DNA of 64,000 nucleotides from RGIG3701 sp964438515 (lineage in GTDB: Bacteria; Planctomycetota; Planctomycetia; Pirellulales; Thermoguttaceae). Position 1 is the first letter of the stretch. Each line of letters opens with the position of its first letter. The notes beneath the pieces were generated by a model. That model ran no database searches and was not told the DNA's origin. It was given only the letters and a program-made list of their open reading frames with translations. The stretch lies in NCBI GenBank assembly GCA_964438515.1, contig CAYTLK010000008.1:7357-71356 (forward strand), written 5' to 3'. Of the stretch, positions 35,083 to 44,341 are shown one piece after another. Position numbers and translations under genes: made by a program.

Positions 35083-36588
35083 ATGAAAAATCTTTTCAAA
35101 ACTTTCATACGATTTTCTTTTTTAGTAATGTCGGGGCTGATGAGTCTGCCGGCGCTGAGCGGTTTTGCTTCGGGTGAATCTTTTACCCCCGATGGAATCG
35201 TACATTCGGAGGGTGTAACGGTCTTCATGGCGGTGGACGGCGCGTACTCGCCGGGTTTGAAACCGTTTTCCACAGGCGGACACGGAAAATTCTTTTTGAC
35301 GGACTGGCGTCACGCGGAAGATTCCGTTTCGTGGACGTTTGAGGTTCCGACCGACGCTCGTTCCGATGAAAATCAAGCAGAAAAACGTTCTGACGTTCGT
35401 TCAGACGTTCGTTCCGATGAATTTCAGGTTCGGATTCTTCTGGAAAAGAAGTCTCAACAACCCGCACGAGTAACGCTCACGACGGACGCACAAACCCTAA
35501 GTTTGCCGCTCGATGAACGAACCATCCAGTGGGATCGGCTCGTTTTCCCAGAGACGGCGACTCTGAAACCCGGAAAGCATCAAATGACTTTGACGATCCA
35601 TTCCGATTCAAACGCCGCAGACGATGCACCGAATCTGGATTTTCGGGTTCTTTCTGTGGAACTCGTAAAACCAGAGGCCGCAATTCAGCAGGAAATCGAA
35701 TCGAAAAACCTGCGGGCCGACACGCAATGGATTCAGCAAGCGGGTTTTGGACTTATGGTTCATTGGACATCGCAGTCCGCACCGCTTTCAGGAAAAAGGA
35801 AGAGTTACTCGGAGGCCGTCCGGGATTTCGATGTGACTCGTTTCGCGGAACAAGCGGAACAAATGGGCGCACACTTCGTCGTTTTCACAACCTCGCACGC
35901 ACAAATGTTCCTTCCGGCTCCGATTCAGTCCCTCGATGAAATTCTCCCAGGACGAACCACGTCAAGAGATTTAATTCAGGATTTGGCGGTCGAACTCCAG
36001 AAACGCGGCATTCGTTTGATGCTGTACTTTCATCTCGGCGCCAGTTCCGACCCGGAGTGGCAGACGGCGAGCGGGTTTTGGGAGACGGATACGACGCATT
36101 TTTTTGAGAATTGGAAGAAAATCGTTTCAGAAATCGGACTCCGTTACGGCGACTTGCTTGCGGGCTGGTGGTTTGACGATGGAACGGTGAACTATTATTA
36201 CCGCAGTCCCGACTGGAAATCCCTTTTACTCGCAGCGCGAGCGGGAAATCCGCACCGATTGGTGGGGTTCAATCCGTGGGAATTACCGTCTCCGACCCCT
36301 TTTCAGGATCTTTACCTGGGTGAAGGGACCGATTGTCCGTCCGGAACGCAAGGTTTACTCGAAAATGTGGAAGATGGGCGCTACCCGACCGGTTCGCACC
36401 GCGGACTTCAAAGCTGCGCGACGCTCATGGGGTCGCCGCGTTGGGTTCACGACCAGGAAAATCAAAAAATTCCGCCAATTCGCTGGACGACGAACGAACT
36501 GACGGAAAAAATCGCACAATTTCGGAGGTTCAAAAACGTTTTGATTATTAATGTCGAAATCTCACAGGAGGGAACCATCCTCCCGTGA
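35083..36588 (+). CDS. Secreted GH29-like alpha-L-fucosidase
   Basis: A 501-residue exported protein. A signal peptide (about 1-30) is followed by a beta-rich N-terminal domain with a repeated, charged RSDVRSDVRSDE insert (about 103-113), and then a TIM barrel typical of GH29: WIQQAGFGLMVHWTS, HFVVFTTSHAQMF and DLLAGWWFDDG with the likely nucleophile D365. The family's C-terminal lectin-like domain is missing. The ending is at LIINVEISQEG. Removal of fucose from host or plant glycans is inferred. It is alone on its strand and convergent with the next cluster. Confidence 0.75.
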   Translation: MKNLFKTFIRFSFLVMSGLMSLPALSGFASGESFTPDGIVHSEGVTVFMAVDGAYSPGLKPFSTGGHGKFFLTDWRHAEDSVSWTFEVPTDARSDENQAEKRSDVRSDVRSDEFQVRILLEKKSQQPARVTLTTDAQTLSLPLDERTIQWDRLVFPETATLKPGKHQMTLTIHSDSNAADDAPNLDFRVLSVELVKPEAAIQQEIESKNLRADTQWIQQAGFGLMVHWTSQSAPLSGKRKSYSEAVRDFDVTRFAEQAEQMGAHFVVFTTSHAQMFLPAPIQSLDEILPGRTTSRDLIQDLAVELQKRGIRLMLYFHLGASSDPEWQTASGFWETDTTHFFENWKKIVSEIGLRYGDLLAGWWFDDGTVNYYYRSPDWKSLLLAARAGNPHRLVGFNPWELPSPTPFQDLYLGEGTDCPSGTQGLLENVEDGRYPTGSHRGLQSCATLMGSPRWVHDQENQKIPPIRWTTNELTEKIAQFRRFKNVLIINVEISQEGTILP

Positions 36589-36646
36589 AAAAAAACTTAA
36601 ATAACCTTAAAAAACATTTTGACCGAAATTTTCTTTCGCTTCGTTC

Positions 36647-39600
36647 CTATTTTTTCATACGAAACGAACGAAGCGACATCGGCGCAAGTTCCACCGTCAA
36701 ATCGTTGTTTTCAACCTGCACCCGAACGTTTCGCGCCAGATCCACCACCGATTCCGTCTCCATCGGAATCGTGATTTTCACGGGTTTTTCCTCCGTATTT
36801 ACGACATAGTACCAAATGTATTTTTCGTTCGAATACGTTCGAACTTTCACGGTCTCCGTACTGCACGCGCAATCCGTGAACGGAACGGCCGGAAGCGCCC
36901 GATAGGCGGCGCTGAACGCAACGAGTTTTTCCTCCATTCCGTACGTTCCAATGAGGAATCCGCCTTTCGTGAACCCCAAAATGTCCTGGTACTTCAACGG
37001 CATTATATAATGTTTCATCGCGTAAAAACCCGTCGGATTCAACGTCGAGACGCGCCACGGATGTTCCTTGAACCAGTCCGAAACAATCATTTTGCTTTTG
37101 TCGCGCCCAATGGCCGACTCCCAGTAACGATCGTGATGATGAATCCACGCGTTCTTTGACGGCGCAAGCGACGCGTACATTCCCGCCGTCTCCTCCGTAC
37201 GACGCAGCCGCGCACGAATTTCGTCGCTCTTTCGATTCTCCGTCCAACGATAGTCCGCCGGAAAAACGGTTTGGTCGATGAACATGTTCGGAACGTCCGC
37301 AAAATATTTCGCATCGACTCCCATTCCTCGATTCACCGCCAGCCAAAAATCACGTTCGGTTCCTTCGTCGAACTCGCTCGGTTCGTACAAAATCGGAATC
37401 ATACAGTTGATTCCCAGTTTCAAATCGGGCCGCGCCTTGCGCAAATGTTCCGCAAGCGTTTTGTACCAGTCCGCAATTTTCCGACAGCGCCAGTCCGTCC
37501 ATTCCTCACGCGCGTTACTCATCAGCCACTCGTACGCGAGTTTTCCACGCAGCGGTTCCGCTCGATCCACCGGAATTTTGATTTCAGTGTCTTTTTCAAA
37601 TAAATCAATCAGAAAATCATTATAACCCGCCTTCAGGTCGCCCAGCGAGTGGAGCGCGTGACGCGGAAGATGAAGAATGATTCCTTTAAATGACGGATGT
37701 TTGGCCGCATACGCCAAAATATCGTCCAACTGCCGCAGCGTCATCGCCTGCACGTCGGGATGAAGCGTGCAGAAAATCGGCGGCGTTCCGTGCCACCCGC
37801 CCGGATGGGGGGTTCCGGTGTTGTGAATCGAAAAAATACTGTTGTTGAGCTTTCCGCTCGTCAAATCGACGCGGCTCAGAAGCGGCACGTCGAAACTGAC
37901 GTTGTTCTGATTGAACGTCCCCATAAATTCGAGTCCCTCACGGTCAAAACGTTCGAGAATTCCTTCGAAAAAGTAAGGAACATGGTTTCGCGGATTGTAT
38001 CGGCTTCCGATGGGACCGTTGTACCACACCATCGGATACGCGAGAAGATTCTGACCGCTGTATTTCATGTACTGGCAGAGTCGGTCGAGCGTGACCGCAT
38101 ACCCCTCCGCCGTCGAACCATCCGCACCGAAGTCGTAATTCATGGCGGGGTCCTCGAAGTAAATTCCGATGGGCCGCGTCCATCCGTCAATCGGTTGGGC
38201 GGGACGAACTCGCGCAACAGGAAGCTCCGGATTCAAAACTTCGTAAATTCGAATGGATGCAACGGCCGCGCCGCCTCCAACGGTCGTTTTCCCTCCGACA
38301 GATTCGGGTTCAATCGGCGTGACGGTTCGAGCCGTCGTAAAAACAAGCGCGAAATCCTCGCCGCGCGACCAAAAAAGCATGCGCTGCGTGAGCCGCTTTC
38401 CGGAATTCGGATACTCGTCGCCCGTGCAGTAGCCGGTTTGAAGCTCGTACTCGCTGAAACTCGAACCTTTCGCGGACTGCGCAATGATGTCGACCGTCCG
38501 CATTTTGTCGTCCGGAATGTCCCATTCAAAACAGTACACTTTTCCTTCTTCGAGTTTCGGAAGGTGAATCGCAAATCGGCTTCCCGCCTCGTTTGACATT
38601 TCGATGTATTTTCGCCCTTCCAGCTCGCTCGTCGTCACGTCTCCGAAATGCGCAAAACGATCCGCATCCGCTGAAATAGCGGGCGCATCGATTTCTTCAA
38701 CAAGTTTCAAATTTAAATCTTCCGTCCAGAGATTCTGCGCGGCGCTTTCTCGTGCGATTTTCATACGCTGTGCTTTCAAAAAATCCGAAGAATGCGGATT
38801 GTGCAGCACCGCAACGCTGCGGCTGTCGACCAGATTTTCTCCTTCAAACGCTTCGACGCGCAGCACACCTGGTTTTTGTGACGAAATTTCAAACGTATAC
38901 GGCGTGTCGGCCGACGGCGCCAGTTCGAGCGTTTTTTCCTTCAGAACGATATTTTTTGAATCCGTCAGACGCAGCGTCACTGCGGTTTTTTCGGAACTTT
39001 CGTTGCGAATCGAACCGGAAATTTGGGCGTTTGGCGCATCGTCACAGATGCACTGAGTTCCGCCTTGCGCGAAAGAAATCGGTCGAAACTCCCGATAGAG
39101 ACGCAAAACCGACTCCGTGTCGAGCGGCGCAGAGTAAATTCGCAGTTCGTCGAGTTTCCCTTCGAGCGCCTGTCCCTGCTTCATTCCGACCGTGAAAGTC
39201 GTGAATTCCAGCGGTGAATAACGCAGCGGACGCACAGGCTGCGCCATATTTGTACTGTCGCCCAGCGCCTGGCGCGGCTGGCCGTTCACGTAAATGCGGC
39301 GCATGAATTTGTTCCAGCAAAAAACGAGATGGACCCACGTTTCGTCGTGCGTGACGGGCGTCGTGATGTATTTGTCACGTAAATCACTCGTGTCGAAACG
39401 CAGCTGACCGTCTAAAAACCAGCACCAAATGGCGCCGGACCCAACACGCGTCTGAAATTCCCACGGTTCCGAAAGAATGTGCCGCCACGTGAATTTCTTT
39501 TCCGGATCGTTCCAATCCGGTTTCACCCACACGGAAATCGCACCTTGTTCCTGATTCAAATTTCCTGCCGCAAAATATTCCAGAAAGGGATTTTGACCGT

Positions 39601-40426
39601 TTCGAACTTCAAGCGACTCGCCGTGAATTGCGTCTTTCGAAAATTGTACATTCTGCACCGCATTCGGCTTTTTTTCACCTTTTGCTTCCGCAGCGTCGGC
39701 CGAACCGTCGAACGGCGCGTAAAACAAGAGTTCCGGATGATTTTCGGTCAAAGCGGACGGCGCTTCTTCTTCCATTTCCACTTTCACGCCGTACAAACGA
39801 AATTCACCACAGCCGAAAAAATCGTAACGCATATTCAAATAACGCAGTCCCTCCGGAATGAATTGATCGAATGCCAGATGCTGTCGGTTTCCGTTAAAAT
39901 TCACCTCCAAAACACGCCAAAAATGGACGTTTTCGAACGTGTGACCTTCAAAATAGAACTTTCCGCTCGTTCCTTTCGGCCCCTGAACGTCGATGTACAT
40001 GCAGTAATCGTGTTCCGCCATTCCCGCAGCGTCGAGACCTCGAATCTGCATTTGAACGTTTCCGAACTCACTTTCCTCCATTTCCGCAGTGTCGAACACG
40101 ACGCAGTCCGACTCCAGACGCGCATTAAGTTTCGGGGACGCTTCCCGTTTCAAAGCGTAAAACTCGATGGGAGTTTGTTTCTGTTCGTTTTTCAGAAGAA
40201 CCGAATTCGGAACGCGTTTGATCGTCAGAGAGTCCCACGAAGGCGTCTCGAAATGACGCATGGGGACCGCCGCAGGTGGTTCGATCGATTTTTTCGAATC
40301 GCTGGTGTTCGTTTTTAATTCCGAAGTGGATTCCGTTGCGGTTTTCACAGCGGATTCCGCAATCAGAACCGACCCGCCCAGGCCGAAAAGAGCCGCAGCG
40401 AGAATGAATAGGAAGGTTTTTTTCAT
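36647..40426 (-). CDS. Large secreted LamG-glycosidase-like protein
   Basis: A 1259-residue exported protein with signal peptide (1 to about 24). A beta domain with FYFEGHTFENVHFWRVLEVNF leads to a LamG/concanavalin-like domain (about 240-440; AISVWVKPDWN, WVHLVFCWNKFMRRIYVNGQP and KLDELRIYSAPLD). A further beta-sandwich (about 450-560) and a galactose-binding-like segment follow. The last half (from about 720, IGIYFEDPAMNYDFG) looks like a TIM-barrel glycosidase, with FKGIILHLPRHAL, WTDWRCRKIADWYKTLAEHL and a short beta end. I cannot place it in a named GH family. It is the last gene of the minus-strand glycan block. Confidence 0.6.
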   Translation of the reverse strand: MKKTFLFILAAALFGLGGSVLIAESAVKTATESTSELKTNTSDSKKSIEPPAAVPMRHFETPSWDSLTIKRVPNSVLLKNEQKQTPIEFYALKREASPKLNARLESDCVVFDTAEMEESEFGNVQMQIRGLDAAGMAEHDYCMYIDVQGPKGTSGKFYFEGHTFENVHFWRVLEVNFNGNRQHLAFDQFIPEGLRYLNMRYDFFGCGEFRLYGVKVEMEEEAPSALTENHPELLFYAPFDGSADAAEAKGEKKPNAVQNVQFSKDAIHGESLEVRNGQNPFLEYFAAGNLNQEQGAISVWVKPDWNDPEKKFTWRHILSEPWEFQTRVGSGAIWCWFLDGQLRFDTSDLRDKYITTPVTHDETWVHLVFCWNKFMRRIYVNGQPRQALGDSTNMAQPVRPLRYSPLEFTTFTVGMKQGQALEGKLDELRIYSAPLDTESVLRLYREFRPISFAQGGTQCICDDAPNAQISGSIRNESSEKTAVTLRLTDSKNIVLKEKTLELAPSADTPYTFEISSQKPGVLRVEAFEGENLVDSRSVAVLHNPHSSDFLKAQRMKIARESAAQNLWTEDLNLKLVEEIDAPAISADADRFAHFGDVTTSELEGRKYIEMSNEAGSRFAIHLPKLEEGKVYCFEWDIPDDKMRTVDIIAQSAKGSSFSEYELQTGYCTGDEYPNSGKRLTQRMLFWSRGEDFALVFTTARTVTPIEPESVGGKTTVGGGAAVASIRIYEVLNPELPVARVRPAQPIDGWTRPIGIYFEDPAMNYDFGADGSTAEGYAVTLDRLCQYMKYSGQNLLAYPMVWYNGPIGSRYNPRNHVPYFFEGILERFDREGLEFMGTFNQNNVSFDVPLLSRVDLTSGKLNNSIFSIHNTGTPHPGGWHGTPPIFCTLHPDVQAMTLRQLDDILAYAAKHPSFKGIILHLPRHALHSLGDLKAGYNDFLIDLFEKDTEIKIPVDRAEPLRGKLAYEWLMSNAREEWTDWRCRKIADWYKTLAEHLRKARPDLKLGINCMIPILYEPSEFDEGTERDFWLAVNRGMGVDAKYFADVPNMFIDQTVFPADYRWTENRKSDEIRARLRRTEETAGMYASLAPSKNAWIHHHDRYWESAIGRDKSKMIVSDWFKEHPWRVSTLNPTGFYAMKHYIMPLKYQDILGFTKGGFLIGTYGMEEKLVAFSAAYRALPAVPFTDCACSTETVKVRTYSNEKYIWYYVVNTEEKPVKITIPMETESVVDLARNVRVQVENNDLTVELAPMSLRSFRMKK

Positions 40427-40524
40427 TAGAGACCTCTAAACCCGATGGTTATTGAATATTGTTTGATACTTTTTGTTTATTGTATGTTTTAGTTTTTGAT
40501 TTATTTACAATATTTGTAACAGAA

Positions 40525-42070
40525 TTATTCAAACACGAAATACACAGGCTGAGCCCCGATTTGGCGCGTCTCTTTCGGAAGGTTTTGACCGTAAAGTCCC
40601 ACGACTTTCTGCAGCTTTACATCTTTCAAAAACGCAATCTCCGCAGGAGTGTCGCCGAGCGCCCACGCGACGACGATTCGGGAGTGATTGGGACCGAGAA
40701 TTTCGTAAACTGAAAGATTTTCGTTTGAAAGTTCTTCGTTTTTTGCAACACTTTGAGCGTCGCGCAGCATCTGCGTCACAACCGCCGCAGCGCTGTACGC
40801 CGACTTGGGCTGAAAATTCCAGGCGTCGTTGTGAATGATTCCAAAATTATTTTCATTGTACGAGAGATTCGTTCCATCGTTCTTCAAATCGTACCAGAAA
40901 AACGCTTCCACTTCGGGGAGAGAGCGATAAATGACGGACGAACGGACGAACATTTGCGCCTCATATTCTTCCCGAACCGCCGACTCGTTCGAACGCACAC
41001 CCTCCGCCTGATTTTTTACCACCCGATGGGTCGGCCAGCCGAGTTCCGTGAGCCACAATTTCGGATTTTCGCAGCCGTTCGCACGCATACAGTCGATTAC
41101 TTTTTGCAAATCTTCCCGAACCTGTGCGTTTTCGGGCGTTCTTTGGTAAACGTACGGATGAACTGAAAATGCGTCACAATATTTCATAAGCCCGAGTTTC
41201 ATCATTGCTTCAATTTGGGTAAAATGGGCTGTATGGTGGTCGCCGCCTCCGCCGATGATGTATGCGTCCGGATCCGCGTCACGAATCGCTTTTGAGGCGG
41301 CAGCAATCATTCGTACGTAATTCTCAGGAGTGTTGTGCCCGTTTTTCAAAAAATCTCGCATTCCGCAGCCGCCGGTCCACTCGTTCCAGATTTCATAATA
41401 CTTCACGCGTCCTCGAAAGTGTTCGGCCGCCGCGCCGCAAAAACCGGCAAAACCCGCAATTCCCTCCTCCGTATGCGGAAAGTCGCCGCCGTCATAATTA
41501 TCGTTCGCGAAATCAAGAATCACGAGCGGCTGAATCCCTAAGTCGTTCGCACGATTAACGTACGTTTCCCATTCGGGATAAAAAACGTATTTTCCTTTTT
41601 CCTTCTCGCATCGTCCCCAACCGAATTCGTCGCGCAAAAATCCGAACCCTCCTGCGGGTAAAAAGTCCATCGTTCGAAGGTCCCACGAGTAACAATAATG
41701 CGTACAGATTCCAAACCACGAATTCAGCGCTTCGTTTTTGGACGTCACAGCGTACGAAAATCGTACAGGCTCGCCGACGATCGTCATTCCATCTTCGTCC
41801 TGGATTTCCGGTGTGAAAATCAGCGACTCGAAACCGATCTGCGTCGAAATGGGGAGTGTAAAAGCCGTTCCTTCTGTAAATTTCTGGAATTCCTCGTTTG
41901 AATACGTTTTCTGTTCGATTTTTTGGCCGTTAAGAATTCGCACAAAATTCACATGTACGTTTTTTTCTTCAAAACCGGGTTGCTTCGCGACCTGAAACGA
42001 AACTTTTTCGGGCGCGGAACCCTCGAAAAAGACGTTCGTTAAACCTGGAAGATTTTCGGTCTGATTTTCA
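40525..42070 (-). CDS. GH39-like glycosidase, C-terminal part
   Basis: This half of a secreted protein lies before the N gap on the minus strand. It holds a clan-A TIM barrel: FGICTHYCYSW, GFLRDEFGWGRCEKEKGKY, acid/base Glu in YYEIWNEWTG and nucleophile Glu in LWLTELGWPTH. A small beta-sandwich ends it (IVVAWALGDTPAEIAFLKDV). This order matches GH39 and related families such as beta-xylosidases. The reading frame differs by one from the N-terminal half because the gap length is arbitrary. It is followed by the LamG protein. Confidence 0.75.
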
Positions 42071-42170
42071 NNNNNNNNNNNNNNNNNNNNNNNNNNNNNN
42101 NNNNNNNNNNNNNNNNNNNNNNNNNNNNNNNNNNNNNNNNNNNNNNNNNNNNNNNNNNNNNNNNNNNNNN
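42071..42170. other. Assembly gap of 100 N inside a gene
   Basis: Exactly 100 N split a GH39-like gene. The frames on the two sides differ, so the true missing length is not 100 and not known. Confidence 0.98.
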
Positions 42171-42838
42171 ATTTGGATGAAGGACAAAATTTTCGGAACG
42201 TCCTGATTTCGAAAAAGCCGCACATCGTAGAGCGTGACGCGGCATTTCATCGGTCGCGGCGGGTTCGGATGATCGACGACGAGAAACTCCACAGCACACG
42301 GAAACTGCAATTTTTTGTCGCCGTCGCCGCTCCAGCACAGGTTAGAACCCGCAGCAGGCGCCAGCATCCACTCCCCCGACGTTTCGCAGCACGCCGATTG
42401 GTGCCACTCGCCGGACGGATCGACAAAACGAATGTTGACGGGAAATTTTTCTTCGCTCCAGCTTCCGTCTTTTTCGTCCAGCACCTCGACTTTGAGACGC
42501 ACACCCACAGAAAAACCGGGCTTTTTCACGAATAAAGGCGTTCCGACCGACAGATACTCCGGCTGAGTTTTGGCGAGAAACTCACAATCGATGACCAATT
42601 GATTTTCGTTTGATTCTTTTTCGTTTCGGACAGCCGCGCACGCCTGACCTCCTTGAGGAATCGGACACAGTTCGGGTGAAAAATCGTTCATGAGACGATA
42701 TTTTGCGCTCGTCGCCGCCTCCGTATCCTCTGGAATTCCGACCATCGGACGCGCCGCGTCTTCCGCACTCAAAACGGAAAACTGTACAATTGTTAGAACC
42801 AAGAAAAACGATACGTAAAAAGGTTTAAACATCTTCAT
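42171..42838 (-). CDS. GH39-like glycosidase, N-terminal part
   Basis: About 220 residues with a signal peptide (MKMFKPFYVSFFLVLTIVQF to about A25) and a beta-sandwich domain (FSVGVRLKVEVLDEKDGSW, PVNIRFVDPSGEWHQ, CRVTLYDVRLFRN). This looks like the N-terminal carbohydrate-binding-like domain of the same gene whose barrel follows the gap. The intergenic repeat of copy 2 lies just upstream. Confidence 0.7.
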
Positions 42839-42883
42839 TAGAAAAACCTCATGAAAAAAGGTGGGGGATTGAGGGGAATTTTA

Positions 42884-43093
42884 ATGAGTTTTTCGGCTTC
42901 GGTTTCACGCGCGATTTACCCTTCGGGAAAATCTGACTGCCCATAATGTCGTATCGTTCGTGTGGAGAGAGGCTTTTTGAAAGTATTTACTGCTTGCAAT
43001 TACGCCCCAATGAGGGCACCGCTCGCGCGACATCGCGGTTGCTCGTCGCGGCTCGCGCCCCCCAGCCCCCTCACCCGGAAAACTTCGAATATT
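42884..43093. repeat. Dispersed intergenic repeat, copy 2
   Basis: Shares with copies 1 and 4 the core GTTTTTCGGCTTCGGTTTC, ACGCGCGATT, AATCTGACTGCCCATAATGTCGT, and ends with CCCGGAAAACTTCGAATATTTC, like copy 1. It has an extra GC-rich insert (about 42960-43070). It fills the whole space from the GH39-like start to the ruvB stop. Confidence 0.6.
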
Positions 43094-44164
43094 TCAATAT
43101 ACGTTGGACTTTCGCAAGTGTTTTACCGCCTTTTCCGTCAGCATCCGACCGCGCGGTGAACGTACAATCAGCTCGCTGCGAAGCAAAAAAGGTTCCACCT
43201 CATCGACGAGCGTGTCGGGCGCAAGGTTCATCGTGTGCGCCACCGCCTCAACACCAACCGGCCCGCCGCTGAAAACACGTAAAATGACGTCCAAGTACTT
43301 TCGATCCTGTCGGTCCAACCCCAATTCGTCGATTTCCTGCATCCGCATCGCTCGCCGCGCCACCTCAAGAGACACGCGTCCGTCCGCCCGACTCACTGCA
43401 TAATCGCGCACCCAACGCAGTCGGTTATTCGCGATACGAGGCGTTCCACGGCTTCGGCCGGCAATCTCCATCGCGGCTTCGGGACTGATTTCTACGTGCA
43501 ATTTCACAGCATTTCGTTCAATAATCTTCGCAAGGTCCGACTCGGGGTAAAAATCGAGGTGTTCACGCATCTGAAACCGATCGCGGAGCGGGGCGGAAAG
43601 GAGTCCGGCACGCGTTGTGGCTCCGATGACGGTGAAAGGGCGCAGCTGCATATTAATGGTGCGCGCTCCGCTTCCCTCACCGATGACGAGGTCGATGCGA
43701 AAGTCTTCCATCGCGGGATAGAGGAACTCTTCCACCGCCTTCTGCATTCGATGAATTTCATCAATAAACAGAATGGATCGTTCTTCAGCATTCGTTAAAT
43801 ACGGAATCAAATCCTTCGGCGCCTTGAGCGTCGCGCCGCTCGCAATCTGACAGGCGACGCCGAGTTCGTGCGGGATGCAGGTCGAAAAAGTTGTTTTCCC
43901 CAGTCCGGGAGGTCCGTCGAAAAGAATGTGACCGAGCGGCTCGCGCCGTTTTTGAGTTGCGTCGATCGCGATCAAAATACGTTCGTACACGTCGCGCTGG
44001 CCGATCATGTCGTTGATGCGGGTCGGACGCAGTGCGCTGTCGTCGTCCGAAGCGCCTCCAGCCGGGATGTTCATGCGGCACGGAATGTCGTTTTCAACCG
44101 TATTTTCCGGACGAGAATCGAAATCGTCGTCTTGATTCGACGTTATAAGGGTTTGACGAGGCAT
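43094..44164 (-). CDS. ruvB: Holliday junction branch migration ATPase RuvB
   Basis: A 356-residue AAA+ protein. Walker A is GPPGLGKT (84-91), Walker B is FIDEIH (133-138), sensor 1 is GATTR and the arginine finger is in LRDRFQ. A winged-helix domain (RYL...GGPVGVEAVAHTMNL) closes it. It drives branch migration of Holliday junctions with RuvA. The N-terminus carries about 45 extra polar residues before the normal LRPTRINDMIGQ start. It sits alone among glycosidase genes with its own promoter and no ruvA or ruvC nearby. Confidence 0.95.
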   Translation of the reverse strand: MPRQTLITSNQDDDFDSRPENTVENDIPCRMNIPAGGASDDDSALRPTRINDMIGQRDVYERILIAIDATQKRREPLGHILFDGPPGLGKTTFSTCIPHELGVACQIASGATLKAPKDLIPYLTNAEERSILFIDEIHRMQKAVEEFLYPAMEDFRIDLVIGEGSGARTINMQLRPFTVIGATTRAGLLSAPLRDRFQMREHLDFYPESDLAKIIERNAVKLHVEISPEAAMEIAGRSRGTPRIANNRLRWVRDYAVSRADGRVSLEVARRAMRMQEIDELGLDRQDRKYLDVILRVFSGGPVGVEAVAHTMNLAPDTLVDEVEPFLLRSELIVRSPRGRMLTEKAVKHLRKSNVY

Positions 44165-44255
44165 AAGTTTTGTTTAAATGGGTAAAATGGGGAAAATAAA
44201 GAAAATTTTCGGCGCGTCTGTCATTTTCACGAGGGCCCGAAAACGTTCCTATTTT

Positions 44256-44283
44256 ATTATAGAGGTTTCATTTTGGCTGTCAA
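44256..44283 (-). promoter_or_regulatory. Strong sigma-70 type promoter for ruvB
   Basis: On the minus strand a consensus TTGACA (44278-44283) and TATAAT (44256-44261) are 16 bases apart. They lie about 95 bases before the ruvB ATG. No SOS LexA box was noticed. Confidence 0.75.
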
Positions 44284-44304
44284 GAGGGGCCCGACAAATA
44301 TATA

Positions 44305-44341
44305 CATCATACTTGAAATTTCAGGGAATCGTTCAGAGTTT
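44305..44341. repeat. Dispersed intergenic repeat, truncated copy 3
   Basis: TATA then CATCATACTTGAAATTTCAG and GGGAATCGTTCAGAGTTTTC match the left end of copy 1 and stop at the sulfatase stop codon. Confidence 0.5.
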
